Source of the DNA: Kryptolebias marmoratus | Taxonomy: Eukaryota > Chordata > Actinopteri > Cyprinodontiformes > Rivulidae | Reading direction: 5' to 3' | DNA length: 64,000 bases | Assembly (NCBI RefSeq): GCF_001649575.2 | Contig: NC_051441.1 | Location: forward strand, 15,289,136 to 15,353,135 | Shown: piece by piece, positions 49,001 to 60,900 of the stretch | Position numbering within the stretch: the first letter of the stretch is position 1 | How the letters are laid out: the number at the start of each line of letters is the position of its first letter | Notes under the pieces: generated by a model | What the model was told of the DNA's origin: nothing | Database searches by the model: none | What the model saw: the letters and a program-made list of their open reading frames with translations, nothing else | Made by a program: the position numbers and the translations under genes

Positions 49001-52000
49001 AGCATGTCCACAATAGCTGAGCGGGAGTTCAGAGAGGAAGACGGCGTGGAAGATATGACACAGTTAGAGTAAGTAAAAAACAACAACACCATCTGTTTAT
49101 AAGGCTTGTCAGATACAGAGCTAAAGAAATCACTGCAGTGTACTTGATGGCAAAGTTCAGAAGTATGCTCATAACTATAGATGGGTCACTCTGGTGAATA
49201 ATTTCTTTGTTTACAATGTCGTGCAGCTGAATAAATGCAAAAATGACACGTTCGGATTTGCTCTGTAACATCTTCAGGAAACTCAGTCCTATGATTTTTT
49301 TCTAGTGAGATGCACGAAGGAGCTGTTCTTCTGAACATAAGAAGAAGGTTTGAGAGAGAGCTCATTTATGTAAGTAATCAAATTAAACTTTTAAACACAC
49401 ATGGCTGACTTCAGATTAATCTACTAAGAGTTTAAGAATGATTTCATTCATCATTTTAGCTCTGTTTACTTACTTCCATGACTTCCTTTCCAATCCTCTT
49501 TGCTTATATGTTTTCCAGACATACATAGGTAGCATTCTGGTGTCTGTGAATCCCTATAAGATGTACAACATTTATGGGACGGACGTGGTGCTGCTGTACA
49601 AGAGGCGCGCTCTGGGAGAGAACCCTCCGTAAGTCACGTTCACTCTCAAACTGAGGAAAAAGTAAAAAGAGAAAGTTGGATTTGCATGTACGTTTTAAGC
49701 ACAATTCTGGAGTTAAATTAATACTTGTGTATGTAATATATTAGGAAGTCATGGCAACAGATAAATAAAGGGAAGGCTATTTTTTAAGGCCGGAAATGAC
49801 TCCCTGTACACATCCTTACTGCAGCAGAGCTGAAGAAGCCACTAACTGGAAACACTAAAATAATAAAGATGCTTTGAGTTACCAGCTGGGATCCTAGAAG
49901 AGTTCAAAGAATTTTAGACTTTGTCTTTTTGTCTTACAGGCATTTGTTTGCCATAGCAAATGCTGCTTATTCCAAAATGATGGATGCCAAACAAAACCAA
50001 GTCATAATAATCAGGTAGGAGATCTAATTACTTCCTCTATAAATATAAATAACTGCTTTTTAGCTGGTTTTAGCCCATACAGGCTGTATTTTATACAATG
50101 AAAGTTTTGACAAGTCATTTGAAGATGGTAGCATTCCATTCATTGGTCTCTGACTAGTTGTTAGCTCATCACTTCAGTCAGAATTAAGCTCTGTTTCTTT
50201 AAGCTGAGGTTGTTCAAAGAACTATCTACAACAGGTAGGATATTAATGGTTCATAACCTTTCAACTGAACCCCACAGGTGCTTTGCTCATTTAACTCCAA
50301 CAGGCTGCGCTTCACTCATCCTTGTAATAGCTTATCGCACAGCTGCAGACTTGCACACACGCAAGTGTCTGGACTTTTAGATTTGACCAGAAACGGTCAT
50401 CTAAGACACAAACACGTCCAAACAAGCCCGTCGTGTCAGACACCTGGAAAACTCTAGCCGCACTCGGAAGGAGACACCTGTAAGGGAAGCCCAGCCAGGT
50501 CTGGACCACGAGCAGATTGGGTTTCAGAGGTCTGAGGGCTCGTGTGTGAACGTTTGGTGTGTGTGTGTGTGTGTATTGGGGGGTAACTGAGGTCTAGTGT
50601 TCAGTGACCAGTTCATAAGCAGCCGGTGAGTCGAAACCGAACGCTGGGATGTTGTGAGGGTACCACTCTCCCTAAACACACAAACACACCCAGCTCTGCT
50701 CTCCTGTAGCGACGCTGGCATAATGGTAGCATTTAGTGCTAATTTGTTGGCAGCGGTACAGCTCTGGATATGTGTATGTGTGCTTGTGGGAGTCTGTTTC
50801 AGGTAGTTTAACGCAGAAGTGGAACTGAGCCCTCGTCTAACGTGAGCTTAGCCTGTTCTCACATAACTTAAGTCAATTAAGTCAAACACCCATCGAGCTT
50901 GAGCAGGGAGGTAAAGAGGATCAAATAATGCAACCCTTTAAGTAGGTAATAAAAGTCGTCATGCTCAGAGTGAGGATTCTTACAAAATGGCTGCTTAGGA
51001 ACTAAAGCTTTCACAGAAGTTTGTTTTTTGGCACAGAATAAAGCTCTTCTGAAGCTTCTTAGAGCTTCAGAAGCACAAATAATTAATTAATTTAGAGTTT
51101 TAAGGTTTAACAGGTGTATTTAGAGTTCATCAGGTTTATATAGTTTATCCAGTTTATTTAGAGTTCATCAGGTTTATATAGTTTATCCAGTTTATTTAGA
51201 GTTCATCAGGTTTATATAGTTTATCCAGTTTATTTAGAGTTTATCAAGTTTATTTAGAGTTCATCAGGTTTATATAGTTTATCTGGTTTATTTAGTTTAT
51301 TAGTCAGTTATTAAAAGTTTCCAGTTGTGCCTGACTTGCAGAAAAAAACCCTTTCCCTCATATGCATGTATTTAAAGTGGTCTTTGTGCGTTTCATTGTG
51401 TTGCAGCGGAGAGAGCGGGTCTGGAAAAACCGAGGCCACCAAACTCATCCTTCGCTACCTGGCAGCAATACATCACAAGACAAACCTCGCTCAACAGGTA
51501 CGGACGCACACCTTCAGCCGCTCGAGCCGATGCTGTTGGGTTGTATTCTTAGATACGCGTGAACCTGTTTGTTCTGATAAACAAGTAACGCTGCTGCATA
51601 TTGTTTACTCCTTTTACCCCTGATGGCTGACTGGGTGCAGATCGAGGTAGTACGGTTCCTGCATGCCTTGTGTTTTAATTGTACCACTGGTCTTGACTTG
51701 TGTTCCTTAGAATAAAAAGTTGTTGTGTTTTGTTGTGCTGTGTGATTATATGTGTTCTTGCTGTTTTGTGTCTTTCTTTAAAAAAAAGTCTCTTGGTGAC
51801 ATAAAGATTTCATTCATTTTTTTTTTTAACCTTTGACCCCGTTTCTTGGTCGTGGAGGGCTGGTTCTCCAGCAGTCGGTGGGGTGGGAGGGGGACACACA
51901 AGCCAGACAACCACGCGCGCACACACGCTTACACTTAGTGACGATTTAGAACCACCAATTAACCTAACATGCACGTGTTCTGAGCGTGGGAGGAAACTGG

Positions 52001-55000
52001 AGAACCCGGGGAAAACCCACACATGCAGAGGGAGAACGTACTGACGCCACAGGCAGGTGGACTGAAATTCAAACCCTGCTGTGGGGTAACATCACTGTGG
52101 AGTGACGCACCTTACGTTTTCTTTTTCTTTTAATAGAGGGGATGTTGCAAATTCCAAAGGTCCTGACTCCAAGTAAAACAAAGTAACTTTTTTCCCACAA
52201 AAGTGCCCTTAAACCACTTTAAATACTCCGTTAGCGTCTCCAAAATTGGGTCAGTTTCTTCCCATCGATCTACTGTGATGTACTTGATCTCCCTGTTTGG
52301 AGTTTACACGCTCTCACAGTGCAGGTGTGGGTTTTCTCCAGGTATTGCAGTTTCCTCCCACAGGTCAAAAACATGCATTAGTTCTTGATACTAAATTGCA
52401 TTTAAGTGTGTGTGTTCATGGTTGTGTGTCTCAATTGGACTTTCAGAAAATGGATGGATGAGCTATTTTATATGTAGATTTTCAAAATCTATTGAAAAAT
52501 AGCATAAATGCTTAAAAATAATTACAGTATATATTAAATATTTCAATAAAATGAGACCATAAACGTAATTTTAAAGTCAGCGGACTATTCAGTTGTATTC
52601 TTCTAAATCAAAAAAAGAAGAAAACATATTCAGTCACACCCATATCAAAGTGGTTTGACCCAATCTGCTTCCTGAAATATCAACAAAGGAAGCACGGTTG
52701 AAGCTTAGCAGCAATGTTACTGAAAGGACGGACAAACATGCGCAAAATAAGTAGATTTAAGCATCTATTCAAAATTAAATTTTGACTTTTTTTGTGAAGA
52801 AATGTCTATTTTCTTATACATAGTTTCATGGTCTCAGCTTGAGATAAATCTGTTTGTTTTCCTAAAATAGGCCACTTTAAGTTGATGATCGTTTCTTGTT
52901 TATTAGCTGCAAAGTTGAAGAAATCAGCCACTGATTTGCACAGCGTTGGCTTTTTACATATTTTTGTCAAACCAAATACGTTGTGCTGGTTTATACGGAA
53001 GAGGATTAGGGCCACAATTGGGAAAGCAAAGAAGGTTAATAGCATTAATAAAAAGAGGTATGCAGATTCCCACAGTTTCTATAGTAGTTTCACTTTTTCT
53101 TCTTGTACTCTCACAGCTGTGGAAAACATGGCTGATGTTATTTTATCTCAATAAAACAATATCTAATTTTTTTTTATTTAACTATTTGAATTCCTGGCAG
53201 ATACTTGAGGCAGCTCCTCTGCTTGAATCTTTTGGAAATGCCAAAACCGTGCGGAACGATAACTCCAGTCGCTTCGGAAAATACATAGAGGTCTTTCTGG
53301 AGGAGTGAGTAAGAATTAGATACTTTAATTTGTTTATTTATTTAAATAATCAATCATGGTCTGTCTTCTTGTTGATGTAAATCTAATCATGCTTTGAGTT
53401 TTCCTGTCTCCTTGTTTGTTCAGAGGTGTGATCAGCGGTGCCATAACCTCTCAGTATCTTCTGGAAAAGTCCCGCATTGTCTTCCAGGTGAGACGTGTGA
53501 ATGCGTAGGCAAGGGGACATCCTTGTCTTCTTGTCTCCTGTCATTATCTATGTTTTGGACCTGCTGAGGCAAACGGTTTCTGTCTGCCTCAGGCCAAAGA
53601 TGAGAGGAATTATCACATCTTCTATGAGATGCTGGCAGGTCTTCCTTCTCAGCAGAAGCAGGGTTTCTATCTGCAGGAAGCTGAAACCTACTATTACCTC
53701 AACCAGGTGAGGTGCAGCATCATGTCAGAGGTTTTTTTCCTCTTTTTTCTCCTCAATGCTCAGGGTGATCACGTCGAGGTAAATGCTCCGAGCAGTTCGC
53801 CGGCCATGTTTGGCGTTTCCCTCCTCAGTTTAAATCTCTCTCTCTCAACACAGGGAGGGGATTGTGGGATAACGGGGAAAAATGACGCAGACGACTTCCA
53901 CCGCCTGCTCTCCGCCATGGAACTCCTTCGCTTCACTCCAGACGACCAGTCGGCCATCTTCAGAGTGCTCTCCTCCATTCTGCACCTGGGCAACGTCTAC
54001 TTTCAAAGACATGAGGTAAAACGTTCACTCATCTCTCGCTTTTCCCGTCCTGAGTCTCTCACTCCCTGACAATACTCTTAATGGAACAGGCAGAAACTCA
54101 GACTAGAAAGTTGACCTCAAACAAACTGCTGTTGTGTAAAAACTATAACTTGCACTGAAAAGAATGATGAACTTTAAGTGGTAGAAGCATCTGGTCGTCA
54201 CACCGTTAAACATTTATGTGTCTGCAGTGCTGTATATAGCAGACATGATGAGTTCATGTTCCAGTTTTGAAGAGAAAATTCTGGGCTCAGACACAATGAA
54301 AGTCAATGAGAGTTTGGGTGAAGGAACGCTTCCCTCTGAGGGGACTGGAGAGTAGACCATAAGTCCTACAGGAGTGAGAGACACGCTGGGTGAAGGAAGA
54401 CAAAAATGCCTACATTTTGATGTGTAAACCATATAAGACAGGGATATTCAATTGGCGGCCCGGAGACCACATCCAGCCCACGAGTGAGCTCAGTCCGGCC
54501 CAGAGACGAGTTCATTTAAATGGATTTTAAATCAGGAAAAGAAACTGGTGGAGAAACATTAAAAAAATTCTGAAATGACAAATAGTTCTGTCAGACAGGG
54601 GATCCCATTATTGTGTTTCCGGGATATTTTTGCAGGTTTTTTGTGAATTTTCTGTGACCATAGGTCACAGCGCATTATGTTTTAATCTATTTTGGGGAGA
54701 ATAAATATTAATCAAACACTAATTAGCACCCTTAATAACATGCTAATAAATGTTATTTTTGTCATTTCATCATCTAACGGTTAAAAAAGTTCAATAAACA
54801 TGTCGACAGTAGATTTACAACAACTAATTTGTGGTACATGTTGAACTGAAGAAAAGCCTGCTGTGAAAATGTTCCAAACCAAATCTAAACTCAACTTCTC
54901 CCACGTTCAAGGAGAACGCTGTGATTGCCTTGCAAATGACAAATCAAGCCGTTCTCTTTCTCTTTTTCTCCCCCTCTGCTGTGCTGAAGGCTGATGGCCA

Positions 55001-57879
55001 GGAGGTGGCGTCGGTGGTGAGCACTCAGGAGATCCGGGTGGTGGCAGAGCTGCTGCAGATCTCGCCTGAAGGACTGCAGAAAGCCATCACCTACAAAGTC
55101 ACGGTCCGTATGAAAACCCGGTGTCGTGTGGGGCTTTTCCTCTTAACTTTCCCAGACTGGACTGTGAGTTGGAACGCCGTCAGACTCACTCCTTACGTTT
55201 GGACTCATCCCGACCTGCAGGAGGCCGGCCTCACACCTGTGGTTACCTTAAAGGCACTGAATCGACCCCAGGGTCACTTACTCAGACACAAAGGAGGCAC
55301 AAACTGCTGTCACCGATCTGTTTCCATTGTTGTCTTGTCCTCCTGGATTCTTTTTAGGGTGACCTGTCAGAGCCAAGTTTACTGTTTCTGTTACTTTAAC
55401 CCTACTGTGGCCTTCGGGTCAAAATGACCCGAAGTTACAAGCGCTTCTCTACCTCTCTTCGTCTCTCTTCCATTTTAAGGGCTTCAGGAGGGTTAAATGT
55501 TGCCCTGCATTTATGTGTCCCTCAGCAGAAAGTCCACGTGTCCTCATGTCCCTGTGCTTTGCTCTATAAATACAGTTTGATCTGTTTGATTTGGCTGTAA
55601 GCAAAAAGTAAAGGCAACAAAATCAATTTTTTTCCAAAAAGGTTTGTCTCCTAATGCAGTCTATGCAGTCGCGATAAAAATGGCTGCAAGGTGTGCTTTA
55701 ATGCACCTAACTCCTTTTTTCTGGTCCAAACATTGACTAATTTCTGGGGATTTTAGGATTTTCTAATATGTCTAGATTTAAAGAAAAGGAAGAAATTCTT
55801 ATAGTATCTGATGAAATCCACTAAAGTGCCGTTCAGCTAACTTTGACATCCACTTCTTTCTAAATGAAAGGCAGGTGCCCATAAAACGTGTCAGATCGTT
55901 GCGAAAACCGTGTTCAGCAAATCCAGCAAGAAAAAAAGAGCGTTTCAGATAATCGTCCAAGGTGAAGTGAAACAGGAGTCTCCAGCTTGAAGCACAAATG
56001 ACTGTTTGTGGTCCAGACACGCTGAAGTCCTTAAAAAAAAATCATTTGTATAAGCAATGTCCAAATCCTGAGGGGAAAAAGACGAATATGTTGAGTCAAA
56101 AGCCAACCTTTCCTCCGGTGAGCCCAGGTTAAAATGTGATTCTACACATCCTGGTCGCCTTTGGGATGCTTCTGAACGGAAATGAGGGCGATGTGAGGAG
56201 TAATAAGAGGCTCGCGGACACACCGTACACATGCTCATACACACAGCGCAAGAGCCTTTTGCATAATTTAATTTCTAATTACCAAGGCGAGTATGTAACA
56301 GGAGAGGAGGCAATTATACCCACTCTTTGCTCAGGTTGGAGGTGTGTGATTTTGTATGTGTGTGTACATGTGTGTGTGTGTGGTAGCCAAGTGGACGTTG
56401 GCTCTGGAGGCTCTCGAGTCTCAAAGCATTCTTTATCCGAGACGGCAAGTCTCGGCCTCTTGAATTAATGAGGTAGAGAGAAGGAAGGAAAGGAGGGAAG
56501 CCACAAAAAGAGTAGGAACTGAGCCGCTAAAGCTGCATAATCAGTCCTCATCTGTTCAACTAAGTTTGACACAAAAAAGTCAGTAAATTCTTGTTTTGCA
56601 CTGTGTCAAACAAGTCACAGTCCCTACATGTAAAGGAACTGACCTGAAGTTAGGTCAGAAGTGAAATAATCTATTCACATATTGCTTATTGAGATGTATC
56701 ATTATTCTGAGCTTTTAAATATTGTTTTTCACTTAAAGACATCAGTTACATGTCATGACGTGACAAATACCACACTTCTCAGGACTCATAGACATTTTGT
56801 GTAATATATTTGCCAGTATCTGTGTGTTTGTTTGTCTGTATTGTTGGCAAAATATCTCAGGAATAACTTGACGGGTTTTATTGAAACTCAGAAAGTAATC
56901 AATAGTTATCCTTCTACAGCCACTTAACTTTTGGAGTCAACCTGATTCAAGATGGCTGCCACCGCCAATCGACATTAGCATATGGAGCTTTTAAAATAAC
57001 CTCAAAATCAATATGAAACAGAATGAGACGCATGCTGTGATATTCAACTTTTGTCCCTTTTTTCCCCCAAACTAAAACATGCTGATTAACCTTGTTGCTC
57101 CTGTGTTTTTCTACAGGAGACAATGAGGGACAAAATCTACACTCCTCTGACTGTAGAAAATGCTGTTGATGCCAGGTAAGGGGCAGTAATGAATAGGAAA
57201 CAACACCTTATCATTTTAGAATAACATCTCCCTGAAAGACTGCTGATAAAGCAGCATTTATTCTGGCTAATAATTTGAAGTTTAAAATAATAAATGACAT
57301 TGAAATTCTCTAAATTCTGTAATATAGTTCTTCAAATTTGGGTTTAGCAAATCATTTCTTGCCTTTTTGGTACCAGCCTTGCATGGTTAATCTCCTAACT
57401 GATTTCAGCATTAATCTCTCGTGTCCAAATCCCTTTCGTTCAGAGACGCTGTTGCCAAGATTCTGTACTCGCTTCTCTTCCGCTGGTTAACAGAGAGGAT
57501 TAACGCTCAGGTGTACCCTCGCCAGCACAGCCCCTCCATCTCCATCCTGGACATTTACGGCTTTGAGGTACGCAGGCTTCCTTCCGCCTGCTGTCCCGTT
57601 ACAGCAGGCGGGCTGCAGTTACCCTCGCTGCACAGTCCGAGTAGTACTATCTACCGCAACCCAAACAAGCACAAAAGTGACAGAGAAGCATGTTTTTTTT
57701 CTCAGAATGAGAATGAAAATTTGGTTGTTAACCTCTGAATGTGAAGCACAATCTGTTGAAACGTGCTTTAATCAAAGTTGATGTAATCATGTTCAGTGTT
57801 AAACTTTGGACTCAAACCTTTGAATAGTCATGCTTAAAGGGTGAAAATTAGACATAAAGAATCACCAGCTTTGTTTCTG

Positions 57880-57921
<42 letters not shown>

Positions 57922-60900
57922 GGAGCAGGATCTGGCCTACAACAGCTTTGAGCAGCTTTGCATTAATTACGCAAACGAATACCTGCAATTCTTCTTCAAC
58001 AGGATCATATTCAGGGAAGAACAGGTGAGTCCACGCCACACCTACAGCGCAGTCATACCCACTCACTCTTCATGGCCTATTCAGAGGTCATCCTTGTGTG
58101 CGTACCGTAGTGTATGGATACACGTGGATCGTGATTAGTGTTAGAACCCAATACGTAAATTGGCAGAAGTGAGAAACATGCATATTTATTGTTAAAGGAA
58201 AATAAAAGTTTCATCTTGTTGTAAATGCTCCCCCATGAAGGAGGAGTACAGCAGAGAGCAGATCCCATGGCAGGACATTACATTCAACGACAACCAGCCC
58301 TGCATTGACCTCATCGCAGCTAAGCCTCATGGGATACTGAGGATTCTGGATGACCAGAGCTGCTTCCCTCAGGTGAGGATAGTCCAGCCGTTAAGGAGCC
58401 TCGGCAGCGCCCTGTAACATCTCCAATGCGTGTGGATTCGAAAGACTGAACTTAAGAATGTGCTCATTTGTTGCCAGGCAACAGACCACACTTTTCTCCA
58501 AAAGTGTCACTATCACCATGGCAACAGTCCACTGTATCAGAAGCCAAAGATGCCCCTCCCCGAGTTCACCATCAAGCACTTTGCTGGTCGGGTCACCTAT
58601 CAGGTACTCAGCTCTTCGTGACTCATCCGTTAACTTTTTACTGATTAATCAGGGAGAAACATCCATGATGCCATAGGATAAATGGTAAATAATTAAGGGA
58701 AATATGTTTCTTGAATACGGTGTAGTCCATTAATAAAGGTGTCACTGATGCAGGTGTACAAGTTCCTCGATAAGAACTACGATCAGGTCCGACAGGATGT
58801 CCTGGACCTATTCATTCAGAGCAGGAACAAGGTGCGTGGAGAACCCGAGCTAATCTGCATGAACAGATTAGCAGAGAAGTGTGTGAATATGATGCGTGTG
58901 TGTGTGTGTTTTGGCGCCCTAGATGGTGTCAAACCTGTTCCTAGCTCACGCTGAGGCCACGGGTCAGCAGAGAGGGGGTCACATGAGGAAGAGCAGCTCG
59001 GTCACCAGAAAGTACCAAGCTCCCACCGTCAGCAGCAAGTTCCAGCAGTCGCTGCTGGAGCTGGTGGAGAAGATGGAGAGGTGAAGGGACGTTTTCACTT
59101 GTACAACACAGACACGACAGTTTGCGCAAATTAGTAGCATTGCTCACGTTTTTTGTTTGTTGTCGTTGTATCAATCAGGTGCAACCCTTTCTTTGTTCGC
59201 TGCATCAAGCCAAATAACATGAAGGTAGACCTGGAAGACGTTCTCCATTTCAGCCCTTTTCGTGCTCATGTAAACTAGTGTAATAATGTGTTTTTTATTT
59301 GTCTACAGCATCCAGGTGTGTTTGAGGACGACCTGGTGAGCAGCCAGCTGAGGCACTCCGGAGTCCTGGAGACCATCAGGATCCGTACAGAGGGATATCC
59401 TGTCAGGATGCCATTCTACGTCTTCCTTTTTAGGTAATATACACACAGATTGCTGTATGTACATATATATACATACATATACTGTACTCCGTGGGCTCAT
59501 AGACATGGGAATTACCGTAAGTGCTAGAAAAGCTTTAAGGTATTTGCTAGTCTTGATAGGAGTGGGGTTCTGAGTAAATTCACAGTAAGATCAAACTTTC
59601 ACAAATCAAAGAGCTGCATTTATGATTATACATACTTTAATGAGGTTGTTGACTGAAGAAGTTTGACCATTTTTGATTTAAAAACACAAGCACCAACACA
59701 AACACCGTAAACCAAGGGTGTCAAACTCCATTCCTCGGGGTCGCTCTCCTGCATGTGTTAGACGTGTTCTTGCTTTAAAACACCTGCTTTAAATGGATGA
59801 CTTGTTGCCATGATCCTGGAGAACTTGATGATCCGATGATGAGTTAATTAAACCATTTGAATCAGGTGTGTTGGAGCAGAAAAACCTAAAACTCCCAGGA
59901 CAGCGGAGCCTTGAGGCTTGGAGTTTGACTCCCCTGCTTTAAACCAGCTGTCAAACACAGCGGTGGAGGGTTGATGATATGTGAAACGAAATGCTGAGTC
60001 ACCTGTGAGGCCATTTGTTCCATCCTGCGTCAACGCTCCCGTGTGAACGTGTGTCTTCCTCAGGTATAAGTCTTTAGTGGGGATTCGAGAACTCCCAGCA
60101 GGACACGGAGAAAACTGTGTGATTTTGCTCAGCAAGCTGTGTCCCCTCCGACCAGGAGCTTTCCACGTCGGTGTCACGAAGGTAGGTGCAGAGTCACGAT
60201 TTGCCCGTTCGCATTCAATGTCTCCCCCGGTGATCGGTGTAACGTCACGTTTGTGCGTTCGTTTGGCAGCTGTTTCTGAAGGAGGACGTCTACCAGTTGT
60301 TGGAATGTAAAAGGGAGCGATCTCGTCAGCTCGCTGCGCTCACCTTGCAGCGTTACACCCGCATGTTCTTTGTCAGGAAACGCTTTGTTGACTTCCGTAA
60401 GAAAATCATCGGGTTTCAGGCCCGGTGCCGGGGCTTCCTGCTCAGGTAGGAACAAATCCTGAAACCTTAGAAGAGAAAATGAACCTGTCGGCTGCACCTT
60501 TACTTGTTTCAAATGTGTGATTGGATGTTTCAAATGGTAGATTTAAGTCAAACAAAAAGATGTGTATGGAGTTTAAATGTACACTAAACTACAGTATTAG
60601 AACTGGAGTGCTAATAAAGTCCTAACATGACTATGCTTTTCTAAAACTCACTGTAAATCTTTGCATGTGGAAGGGTTTATTTGTAGCTTTGACATAAACT
60701 GTGTATAAGCACAAACAACAGATATGAAACATGATGGCGGAGGGATCATGATTTGGACTTGTTTTGTCTGCAAATATAAAATAAATGCATGTAAATAAAA
60801 AATTAGTTACATATGACTTCTATTTGCATTCCTTCCTTTAGGAAGCAGTTTGTGAAAATGAGGAACAGTTTGGTGCGGTTTCGCTCTATTGTCCACATGT

